From positions 124,001 through 188,000 of the forward strand of contig NZ_JAEHFV010000006.1 of assembly GCF_016522065.1 (NCBI RefSeq): a stretch of DNA of 64,000 nt, given 5' to 3'. Source of the stretch: Flavobacterium agrisoli. GTDB lineage: Bacteria > Bacteroidota > Bacteroidia > Flavobacteriales > Flavobacteriaceae. Below are positions 50,966 to 58,882 of the stretch, in pieces. The notes under the pieces are model-generated. The model saw nothing but the letters and a program-made list of their open reading frames with translations, did no database searches and was not told where the DNA came from. Made by a program: the position numbers and the translations under genes. How positions within the stretch are numbered: position 1 is the stretch's first letter; every line of letters starts with the position of its first letter.

Positions 50966-51829
50966 ATGAATGTAAAATTATTTAGGGTAATTTTCTTTGT
51001 ATCCCTTATATTGTCTGCAAATAGCGCTCTTGCTCAATCTTCTTCGAAACCTAATCTTATTATAAAACCAAAAGTTAATGATGATAATTCGGTTGATTTT
51101 AAATATTTAAAAGAAGGAATTGGTAGTTATGTTGCGGTTGTAGAATTTACAAAGCTTTTGAATTCAGAAACTACAGGCAAACAAGTTGTAAATGTGAATG
51201 AAGATACTGGCGTTTTGTTTAAACTAAAGCCTATTGATACAACCAAAAAGATTGATTTATCCTTTCGATATGCTGTACATCGCGGTTTTTTAAATCCGAA
51301 AATTGATTCAACCACGGTGTATTATTTACCTTTTGAAAAAAATAAAAAGATTAAAACGTATGATATTTATAGACAGGGTTTTGATAACAACCAATGGAAA
51401 GCGCATAGGGTTTATTCAACAACTCAAGATACCGTTTTTGCAATGCGAAAAGGGCAAGTGGTTGAAATACGATCATTATTTAGCACATCGGCTAATGATG
51501 CAACAGGAGCACTCACAAGTGTAGAAAAGAAAGAAATAATTCTACAACATCCTGACAATACTTTTACTTCCTATTTTGATATTGATGATAAAACTATTTT
51601 AGTGAAACCAGGCGATGTTTTATCGGCACACCAGCCCTTATGTTTGATGGCTTCGTACCTAGACAAAAATAAAAATGTAAAGTTTACTACTAGATTTAAA
51701 ATTTATTATTTGGTTTTTAATGATGCCGATTTTAGTCCATCCGAAAAGACGATTGATGCTCATTTTTTAACCGGCAATGGCATCGAAAAATTGGTGAGTA
51801 AAACAGAATATACGGTTGCTATTCCGTAA
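50966..51829 (+). CDS. secreted hypothetical protein, degenerate M23/LytM-like
   Basis: A 287-residue protein with a signal peptide (LFRVIFFVSLILSANSALAQ). The middle has a LytM-like beta-sheet pattern: TVFAMRKGQVVEIRSLF, EIILQHPDNTFTSYFDIDDKTILVKPGDVLSAHQPL. In M23 peptidases the equivalent stretch holds the HxH and the other zinc ligands, but these are not present here, so it is probably not an active peptidase. Function is unknown. It is monocistronic, between the SSS gene and the DUF1254 genes. A weak hairpin with T-run follows near 51868-51895. Confidence in the fold is modest. Confidence 0.6.
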   Translation: MNVKLFRVIFFVSLILSANSALAQSSSKPNLIIKPKVNDDNSVDFKYLKEGIGSYVAVVEFTKLLNSETTGKQVVNVNEDTGVLFKLKPIDTTKKIDLSFRYAVHRGFLNPKIDSTTVYYLPFEKNKKIKTYDIYRQGFDNNQWKAHRVYSTTQDTVFAMRKGQVVEIRSLFSTSANDATGALTSVEKKEIILQHPDNTFTSYFDIDDKTILVKPGDVLSAHQPLCLMASYLDKNKNVKFTTRFKIYYLVFNDADFSPSEKTIDAHFLTGNGIEKLVSKTEYTVAIP

Positions 51830-51964
51830 TAATTCTTTTAAAAATTTATATGTGAGGGCTGTTTCAGATTACGGAATAGTCTTTTTTTTTTATGTTCCAG
51901 ATATATATTCTAAAATTCAAAATAGTACGTGTTGAAATTTTAATATATATATTTAAAATTTTGT

Positions 51965-51986
51965 AATATAATTTGTGTTATTTTTG
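51965..51986 (+). promoter_or_regulatory. candidate promoter of the first DUF1254 gene
   Basis: TATTTTTG at 51979-51986 matches the -7 consensus, preceded by AATATAATTTGTG. This wording recurs before the nitroreductase gene at 55259-55281 (AATATAATTGTG, then TAATTTTG), suggesting common control. Confidence 0.4.
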
Positions 51987-52068
51987 TTAAGGGTTTTATT
52001 AATATGAAATTCATTTTTTATTGTAATAACGCCTTCATGGACACACTATTAACCAATTTTTGAATAAG

Positions 52069-53631
52069 ATGAAAAAAAAAGTTTTAGGTATGATACTACT
52101 TTCTGCAGTAGTATTAACCAGTTGTAAAGACCAAGAGAAACATGGCTCTTCAGAAAGCAATGGAGGAAATCATTACGAAAAATTAGCCAATTTGGATTTA
52201 AAAAGTGGCTATCCTTCTGCCGATGATGCCCGTACTTTAACAGAAGAACTCTATTTTCAAAGAGCGGTACAAACTTATTTATGGTCGCTTCCTGCTGTTA
52301 ATATGTATGCTATGAAAGAAGGTTTAGGCAAAACTTTTGGAGAAGGCTACAATGTTATATCGGTTTTCGAAAAAAGATTAAAACCCAATACGGTAATTAC
52401 GACGCCTAATTCGGATGTTATTTATGCACTTGGTTTTGCTGATTTGAGTAAAACAGGTCCATTGGTTTTAGATGTTCCTCCGATGTTGCAGGGTTTGTTA
52501 GATGATTATTGGCACAGACCGCTACAAGGTCCAAAAAAACCAGATGGCACCTACTTTTTGGGAGACATTGGTTTTCCGGGTCCTGATCATGGTAAAGGCG
52601 GAAAGTATGTAGTAATTCCCGAAGGTTATAACGGAAAAATTCCGGAAGGCTATTTTGTTTATGAAAGTAAAACCAATGGAGTTTTTATTTTTCAAAGAGG
52701 ATTTTTTCAATCGGTTGACAATTTAGAACCAGGAGTAAAAGGAGTAGAAGGAATCAAAATTTATCCGTTGTCTGGCGAGGCAAAACCAATGGAATTTCAA
52801 CATGCTTCTGATGTACCTTCTTTTGCTTTGTTCTCGCATGATTTTACTTATTTCTAAATGCTTAACCGCTTTATCCAAAGTGACCGAGTGGATTCAGTAG
52901 ATCCGTATATGCACGGTATGATGGCATCAATCGGAATCAAAAAAGGAGCCGATTTTAAACCAAGTCCACGTCAAAAAGAACTTTTAGGTCAAGCTGCCGA
53001 AACTGCTTGGAGAATGGCCAAAACCATTTCGGGTAATTTTGATGAAGAACCAGACAGTTTATGGTGGGAAGATCGCAAATGGGTAGCCCATGCGCATAAT
53101 AAATTTGATGACTTTATGCATACGTTATTAGATGAAGAATTTAGAGATCGTAAAACGGGTCATACCGATGTAAATGCAAAAGCGCACATGTATGTAAACC
53201 ATTATTCTATAAGTACGGGAATGATGTCTTCGATAGTAGGATTGGGTGCTAAATATGGAAATGCCTATAAAGATGCAGATGGCAATTTTTTAATGGGTGA
53301 AAACACGTATAAAATTACTTTCCCAGCCAATCCGCCCGCCAAATTATTTTGGTCGTTAACTATTTATGATGCCGAAACCGCTTCGGGTGTGGTGGCCAAA
53401 GGTCAAGATTATCCTTCGCTTAATTCAATGAATAATTTAGTAAAAAATAGTGACGGAACTTATACCTTCTATATTGCGCCAGAAAAACCAGAAGGAAATG
53501 TGAATTGGATTAAAACGGTTCCTGGTAAAGGCTGGTTCAGTTTATTCCGTTTTTATGGGCCTGATCAAGCATTTTTTGACAGAACGTATAAAGTAGGTGA
53601 TTTTGAATTGGTAAAAAAAGGAGATAAATAA
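52069..53631 (+). pseudogene. DUF1254/DUF1214 lipoprotein interrupted by an in-frame stop
   Basis: Two adjacent, in-frame halves make up one DUF1254 protein of about 520 residues. The first half begins at the ATG 52069 with a lipobox (VVLTSC) and ends at the TAA 52855-52857 after SHDFTYF; the second half goes straight on with MLNRFIQSDRV to 53631. The next gene is a full-length DUF1254 paralogue, where the aligned place reads GLEYWKSLSQILNNEPI without a stop, so the TAA is a nonsense change (a single base away from GAA). Function may be lost, or the halves may be made separately. The role of DUF1254/DUF1214 proteins is unknown. Confidence 0.85.
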
Positions 53632-53651
53632 TTCATTAAAAGAATACCATT

Positions 53652-55142
53652 ATGAAAAAAACAATTTTTTTAGGTTTGCTTACAGGTATAATGACTGTAA
53701 GTGCTCAGGCGCAAAGTAGTAAAGTACCTTTAGAAAAAGCCACTTTAAAAGGAGACGAAACAATCGAAACTTCTTTTGGTGATATTAAACTCGTTGATAA
53801 TTATTTTGATACCGAAAGTTCGAATAAAATTTTTAGCGAAATGGACTATCAGCGTGCCTGTCAAAGTTATGTTTGGAGTATGCCAATGGTAAGTGTGGTG
53901 ACGCAACAAAATGCCTTACGAGAAAAATACGGCTTAACTACGGAGCATGATATCGTAGTGTTAAAATCACTTAAAGAAAAAAGAGGAATTGTTACTGGAA
54001 ATTTAACCACTCCCTATATGTTTGGTTATGTAGATTTGAAAAAAGGGCCAGTTGAGTTTCATTACCCAGCCGGAGCAACTGCAAGTGGATTACTTGATAT
54101 TTGGCAACGCACCGTTACCGATATTGGTCAAACAGGTCCAGAAAAAGCGCAAGGAGGTACTTTTATTATTGTAGGGCCTGAAGACGATATTAAAAAATAC
54201 GAAAAGCCTAATACCTATACATTGCAAAGTGTTTCTAACTTTTTAGTAATCGCACTACGAATCTTGGATCCAAGTCCAGAATATTATAATAAATTCAAAA
54301 AAGAATTTACAATGGGTCATGTTGGTGAAGCCCAAAAACCATTCAATTACATTGAAAATAAAGATGTGGAATGGAGCGGTACTGCCCCAAGAGGTTTGGA
54401 GTATTGGAAAAGTCTTTCTCAGATTTTAAACAACGAACCAATTCGTGAAATTGATAAAGTTTGGCCTTCGATGTTGATGCCTTTGGGAATTGAAAAAGGA
54501 AAACCGTTTAATCCAACCGAAGCACAAAAAACAATTTTACTTAAAGGTGCGGCCATGGGCGAATTAATGTGCCGAAATTTACAAGTTAATCCTCGCTTTG
54601 CAGAACCATGGTGGAAAGGAACTTCTTGGTACAAAAGTTTTGATTTTACAGTCGAACAGGAAACGGATAAGCGTTTAGAAATTGATGAAAGAACGACTTG
54701 GTTTTACGAAGCGGTATACAGTTCTAAAGGAATGGTTAATCCTCCAGTTGGCGCAGGTCAAGTGTATATGACGAGCAAAAGAGATAAAAACGGAAATTTA
54801 TTAAGAGCGGATAAAACGTATAAATTACACGTTCCAGCAAATGTTCCTGTAAAACAATTTTGGTCGGTTACACTTTATAGCGAAAATACCAGAAGACCTT
54901 ACGATAATGGAGGGACTGATTTAAAAGCCGCTACATTAGGAAGCAGAAGCGAACAATTAAAGAAAAATAAAGATGGATCTGTAGATATTTATGTTGGAGC
55001 CAAAGCACCGAAAGGGTTTGAGTCTAATTATATGAAAACAGTTGGTGATGATGGTTGGTTTGTATATTTCAGACTATACGGACCAACAGAACCATTTTTT
55101 GATAAAAGCTTTAAATTAGGCGATTGGGAAATGATTGATTAA
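53652..55142 (+). CDS. DUF1254 domain-containing secreted protein
   Basis: A 496-residue exported protein with a signal peptide (FLGLLTGIMTVSAQAQ). The DUF1254 domain covers about residues 60-200 (DYQRACQSYVWSMPMVSVVTQQ, GIVTGNLTTPYMFGYVDLKKGPVEF), and the DUF1214 domain the C-terminal third (KTYKLHVPANVPVKQFWSVTLYSENTRRPY and GDDGWFVYFRLYGPTEPFFDKSFKLGDWEMID). It is intact, unlike its upstream paralogue, and starts 20 bases after it. These proteins have no established activity. A terminator follows at 55168. Confidence 0.9.
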   Translation: MKKTIFLGLLTGIMTVSAQAQSSKVPLEKATLKGDETIETSFGDIKLVDNYFDTESSNKIFSEMDYQRACQSYVWSMPMVSVVTQQNALREKYGLTTEHDIVVLKSLKEKRGIVTGNLTTPYMFGYVDLKKGPVEFHYPAGATASGLLDIWQRTVTDIGQTGPEKAQGGTFIIVGPEDDIKKYEKPNTYTLQSVSNFLVIALRILDPSPEYYNKFKKEFTMGHVGEAQKPFNYIENKDVEWSGTAPRGLEYWKSLSQILNNEPIREIDKVWPSMLMPLGIEKGKPFNPTEAQKTILLKGAAMGELMCRNLQVNPRFAEPWWKGTSWYKSFDFTVEQETDKRLEIDERTTWFYEAVYSSKGMVNPPVGAGQVYMTSKRDKNGNLLRADKTYKLHVPANVPVKQFWSVTLYSENTRRPYDNGGTDLKAATLGSRSEQLKKNKDGSVDIYVGAKAPKGFESNYMKTVGDDGWFVYFRLYGPTEPFFDKSFKLGDWEMID

Positions 55143-55167
55143 ATTTAATTAGGTTACCAATTTTTGA

Positions 55168-55207
55168 AACTCAATCAAAATCATTAGATTTTGATTGAGT
55201 TTTTTTT
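55168..55207 (+). terminator. terminator after the DUF1254 genes
   Basis: Arms AACTCAATCAAAATC and GATTTTGATTGAGTT around a four-base ATTA loop, followed by eight T residues. Confidence 0.9.
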
Positions 55208-55250
55208 GAATATAATATAAATTCTTTAAAACAACTTTAACGCAATTAAA

Positions 55251-55281
55251 TTGTGTACAATATAATTGTGTCGTAATTTTG
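55251..55281 (+). promoter_or_regulatory. promoter of the nitroreductase-MarR unit
   Basis: TTG at 55251-55253 and TAATTTTG at 55274-55281 are 20 bases apart, a good Bacteroidota promoter. ATTGTGTACAAT, nearly palindromic, overlaps the -33 end and the word ATTGTGT is repeated downstream, which would suit binding by the MarR-type protein encoded in the same unit. Confidence 0.55.
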
Positions 55282-55319
55282 TAATCAAATAAAATAGTAT
55301 TTAATTAAAAAAAATAAAA

Positions 55320-55955
55320 ATGGCCTTACTTGACGATTTAAACTGGAGACACGCAGTTAAAGCATACGATGCAACCAAAAAAATAACAGAAGCAGATTTG
55401 TTTAAAATTTTAGAGTCGGCACGATTGGCGCCAACTTCTTCGGGCTTGCAACCTTTTCGTGTTATTGTAGTCGAAAATCAAGAACTGAAAGAAAAAATGG
55501 TGCAAGGCGCTTTAAATCCAGAGGTAATGCGCGATTGTTCACATGTTTTGGTTTTTGCGGCTTGGGACAGCTACACTCCCGAAAAAATTGATAAAGTTTA
55601 CGATTTGCATACCGATGTACGCGAATTACCAAGAGGTCGTTTTAGCAGTTATACCGATAAAATTAAAGAAATATACGGCGCTCAAACGCCCGAAGAACAT
55701 TTTGCACACACGGCCCGACAAACATACATAGCACTTGGTTTGGCTATGGCACAGGCTGCCGAATTAAAAATTGACAGTACTCCAGCCGAAGGGTTTAGTA
55801 ATGAAGCTGTTGATGAAATTTTAAATCTAAACGAATTAGGTTTAAAAAGCGTTTCTCTTTTGTATTTAGGTTATCGCGACGAGGCCAACGATTGGCTTTC
55901 ACACATGAAAAAAGTCAGAATTCCGATGGAGGAATTCATCATCACTAAAAAATAA
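55320..55955 (+). CDS. nitroreductase family NAD(P)H-dependent oxidoreductase (NfsB-like)
   Basis: A 211-residue FMN flavoprotein. Family segments are LNWRHAVKAYDATKKI, the FMN-binding ESARLAPTSSGLQPFRVIVVE, ARQTYIALGLAMAQAAELKIDSTPAEGF and LKSVSLLYLGYRDEANDWLS. It reduces nitro- or quinone-type compounds with NAD(P)H; the physiological substrate is unknown. It is followed 27 bases later by a MarR regulator, a common pairing in which MarR senses electrophiles. Confidence 0.9.
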   Translation: MALLDDLNWRHAVKAYDATKKITEADLFKILESARLAPTSSGLQPFRVIVVENQELKEKMVQGALNPEVMRDCSHVLVFAAWDSYTPEKIDKVYDLHTDVRELPRGRFSSYTDKIKEIYGAQTPEEHFAHTARQTYIALGLAMAQAAELKIDSTPAEGFSNEAVDEILNLNELGLKSVSLLYLGYRDEANDWLSHMKKVRIPMEEFIITKK

Positions 55956-55982
55956 TTTCGAATAGTTTCTCATTTCTAACTC

Positions 55983-56417
55983 ATGGAAAATTCAAAATCG
56001 TTACAACTGAATCAACAACTTTGCTTTCCGCTTTATGCAATTGCCAAAGAAATTACGGGTTTGTACCGACCTTTTTTAGATGAGTTGGATATTACTTATT
56101 CGCAATATTTGGTTTTAATGGTGCTTTGGGAACAAGACGGGCAAACAGTAAATCAAATTGGCGAAAAGTTGTATCTCGATAGTGGCACGTTAACACCGCT
56201 GCTAAAAAGGCTTGAAAATAAAAAGTTTATAAGCAGAAAACGAAAAAAAGAAGACGAAAGAGTAGTGGAGATTTTCTTGGATGAAGCCGGAAAACAGCTA
56301 AAAACTAAAGCTTGCGAGATTCCGAGTAAAATTCAGGAAAAACTAAATTTGAGTCAAAATGAATTAATCGAATTAAAAACCGATATCCAAAAAATCTTAA
56401 ATAGGATATTACCCTAA
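55983..56417 (+). CDS. MarR family transcriptional regulator (OhrR-like)
   Basis: A 144-residue winged-helix regulator. NQQLCFPLYAIAKEITGLYRPFLDELDITYSQYLVLMVLWE is the dimer-helix/HTH start, with the Cys corresponding to the sensing Cys of OhrR near residue 14. LDSGTLTPLLKRLENKKFISRKRKKEDERVVEIFLDEAG is the recognition helix and wing. It is co-transcribed with the nitroreductase gene, so it probably represses that unit and responds to oxidants. A terminator follows. Confidence 0.9.
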   Translation: MENSKSLQLNQQLCFPLYAIAKEITGLYRPFLDELDITYSQYLVLMVLWEQDGQTVNQIGEKLYLDSGTLTPLLKRLENKKFISRKRKKEDERVVEIFLDEAGKQLKTKACEIPSKIQEKLNLSQNELIELKTDIQKILNRILP

Positions 56418-56436
56418 GTTCGTAAAATAAAGAGTA

Positions 56437-56473
56437 GAAAAGGCTGTTTCAGAAATGAAGCGGCCTTTTTTAA
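56437..56473 (+). terminator. terminator after the MarR gene
   Basis: Stem AAAAGGC paired with GCCTTTTT, extended by GTTTC with GAAGC, then a T-run. Confidence 0.7.
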
Positions 56474-56564
56474 TTTTATGATATTGCAAATATTTTAAAA
56501 TATAAAGTCTTAATAATTAATTTTTTACTGACTTATTTTTCAAAACTAAAAAAAGTGAAGTTGT

Positions 56565-56591
56565 AAAATGTAAAAATAACACTTATCTTTA
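56565..56591 (+). promoter_or_regulatory. operator site C and -7-like element upstream of GH78
   Basis: AAAATGTAAAAATAACACTTA (56565-56585) differs from site B at only 3 of 21 positions. It overlaps TATCTTTA (56584-56591), a near match to the -7 consensus, and lies 25 bases before the GH78 start. Confidence 0.6.
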
Positions 56592-56610
56592 GCGCTCAAA
56601 TTAACTAACT

Positions 56611-58809
56611 ATGCTAAACCGTTTTCGTAACTCCTTTTTAAAGGTGGTGTTTTTTATTGCCTTTTTTACTTTCTTAGCTCCAGTTTGTTCTGTTCAGGCT
56701 CAGGAAACCAAACCAGCCACCTGGATTTGGTATCCAGGGGATTTCGAAATTTGGTTAAGCAATAAAATGCAGGTAAGGCGTACAGAACGCGAAGCCGTAT
56801 TTCCACCGCTTTGGCAATATTACAGTCCGTATGCTTTGGTTACTTTTCAAACTGAAGTAGATATTCCAAAACCAGATGAGGTAAAAATATTCTCAGAAGG
56901 CCCTTTTCAATTACTTTTAGATGGTGTTCAGATTTACGGACAGCCAAAATCAATTACAGTTCCTGCCGGAAAACACAAAATTTCCTTTAAAGTGTATAAT
57001 CAGGAAGTGTTACCAGCTATTTATATTGAAGGTAAATACGTGAAATCGGACGCTTCCTGGAAAGTAACTAACGAAGATAAACTTTGGATTGATGAAACGG
57101 GAAAAGCACAACAATCCGGTACGCCTTGGGTACCTGTTGGTTCTTGGAATTTTGATTCACCAAAGCGCAAGCCTTCCGAATTCAAACTAACAACCAAACC
57201 TATGAGCGCCAAAAAAACGGAGAAAATAGGAGCTGGTCAGTTAATCGATTTTGGAAAAGAAACCTTTGGTTATATCAAAATTCACGGTTTAAAAGGAAAA
57301 GGAAAACTAGCATTGTACTATGGAGAATCTCGTGAAGAAGCTTTGGATTCTGCCAAGTGCGAAACTTTAGACCATTTATCTTTTGATGGAAAACAATCTG
57401 AAACGTATACACACGATGGTTCGAAAGCCTTCCGTTATGTTCAGGTGCAGGCAGATGCGGGTGTAAAATACGATTCGATTTCGATGTTGTATGAATATTT
57501 ACCATTGGATTATCGAGGGGCATTCAAATCTTCGGACAAACAATTGAATCAAATTTGGGATGTATCGGCTTACACGATGCATTTAACTTCCCGCGAATTT
57601 TTTATTGATGGAATAAAACGTGACCGCTGGGTTTGGTCAGGCGATGCGTATCAAAGTTATTTAATGAATTATTATTTATTCTTTGATTCGCCATCTGTAG
57701 AACGAACGTTATTGGCTTTGCGTGGTAAAGATCCTGTGACGGCGCATGTCAATATCATCATGGATTATTCGCTGTATTGGTTTGTGGGTGTTTACGATTA
57801 TTATTTACACACAGGCGATACGAAATTCATTAAAACTTTTTATCCAAGAATGAAATCATTAATGGATTTCTGTTTAGAAAGAAGAAACAAAAACGGATTC
57901 TTAGAACCATTAGAAGGGGATTGGGTTTTTATTGATTGGGCAGATGGATTGCCTAAAACCGGCGAGGTTAGTTTTGAGCAAATGCTTTTGGCAAGAAGTT
58001 TGGAGGCCATGGCTGTTAGTGCTGAAATTGCTGGTGAAAAGGATGATCAAAAACAATATCAAAAGTTAGGAGCAGATTTAAAAACCAAGCTTTTTGATGT
58101 GTTTTGGGATAAAAAAGAGAACGTGATGAAACACCAGCGTATCGACGGCGTAATCCAAAATATTGTAACCCGATACGCAAATATGTTTGGTATTTTCTTC
58201 AATTATTTTAATGAAGAACAAAAACAAAGTGTAAAAAATAAGGTGTTACTGAATAAAGATGTTCTTCAAATTACAACTCCCTATATGCGTTTTTATGAGT
58301 TGGAAGCCTTATGTGCAATGGGTGAACAAAATTATGTGTTGAAAGAAATGAAAGATTATTGGGGCGGAATGTTAAATGAAGGCGCAACCTCTTTCTGGGA
58401 AGAATACAGACCCAACAAAAAAGGAACAGAGCATTTAACAATGTATGGTCGCCCTTACGGAAAAAGCCTTTGCCACGCTTGGGGAGCAAGTCCGATTTAT
58501 TTATTAGGAAAATATTATTTGGGTGTAAAACCAACAGCTCCGGGCTATGCCGAATATGAAATCAAACCGAATTTAGGCGGATTGGAATGGATGGAAGGAA
58601 AAGTACCTACACCAAAAGGCGAAGTTGATTTGTACGTTAGTAAATCAGAAATCAAAGTAAAATCTGCCGAAGGCGAAGGAAAATTGATTATCGAAAGTAA
58701 ATCGAAACCAAAAACAAATTCAGGAACAATTACAGAATTGGCTAAAAACAAATACCAGTTAATTGTGAAACCAAATGTAGAATATAAAATAACTTATAAA
58801 GCAATCTAA
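56611..58809 (+). CDS. GH78 alpha-L-rhamnosidase
   Basis: A 732-residue secreted enzyme with a signal peptide (VVFFIAFFTFLAPVCSVQAQ). It has an N-terminal beta-sandwich region, followed from about residue 300 by an (alpha/alpha)6 barrel with the family motif DGIKRDRWVWSGDAYQSYLMNYY, then LEPLEGDWVFIDWADGLPKTGEVS and GATSFWEEYRPN, and a C-terminal beta-sandwich. It releases terminal alpha-L-rhamnose from rhamnosides and polysaccharides. It is the first gene of a glycosidase series (GH78, two propeller proteins, GH2), and an operator like those of the fucose/rhamnose operons sits in front of it. Confidence 0.88.
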   Translation: MLNRFRNSFLKVVFFIAFFTFLAPVCSVQAQETKPATWIWYPGDFEIWLSNKMQVRRTEREAVFPPLWQYYSPYALVTFQTEVDIPKPDEVKIFSEGPFQLLLDGVQIYGQPKSITVPAGKHKISFKVYNQEVLPAIYIEGKYVKSDASWKVTNEDKLWIDETGKAQQSGTPWVPVGSWNFDSPKRKPSEFKLTTKPMSAKKTEKIGAGQLIDFGKETFGYIKIHGLKGKGKLALYYGESREEALDSAKCETLDHLSFDGKQSETYTHDGSKAFRYVQVQADAGVKYDSISMLYEYLPLDYRGAFKSSDKQLNQIWDVSAYTMHLTSREFFIDGIKRDRWVWSGDAYQSYLMNYYLFFDSPSVERTLLALRGKDPVTAHVNIIMDYSLYWFVGVYDYYLHTGDTKFIKTFYPRMKSLMDFCLERRNKNGFLEPLEGDWVFIDWADGLPKTGEVSFEQMLLARSLEAMAVSAEIAGEKDDQKQYQKLGADLKTKLFDVFWDKKENVMKHQRIDGVIQNIVTRYANMFGIFFNYFNEEQKQSVKNKVLLNKDVLQITTPYMRFYELEALCAMGEQNYVLKEMKDYWGGMLNEGATSFWEEYRPNKKGTEHLTMYGRPYGKSLCHAWGASPIYLLGKYYLGVKPTAPGYAEYEIKPNLGGLEWMEGKVPTPKGEVDLYVSKSEIKVKSAEGEGKLIIESKSKPKTNSGTITELAKNKYQLIVKPNVEYKITYKAI

Positions 58810-58819
58810 TTGTTTAAGT

Positions 58820-58852
58820 AACCCTTTCAGAGTTTAGAACTCTGAAAGGGTT
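58820..58852. repeat. perfect intergenic hairpin between GH78 and the propeller gene
   Basis: AACCCTTTCAGAGTT (58820-58834), a TAG spacer and AACTCTGAAAGGGTT (58838-58852) form a perfect 15-base stem. There is no T-run directly after it, so a stabilising or dispersed-repeat role seems more likely than termination. Confidence 0.75.
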
Positions 58853-58882
58853 GATAAAATCCTTAATTATTCATAAATAATA

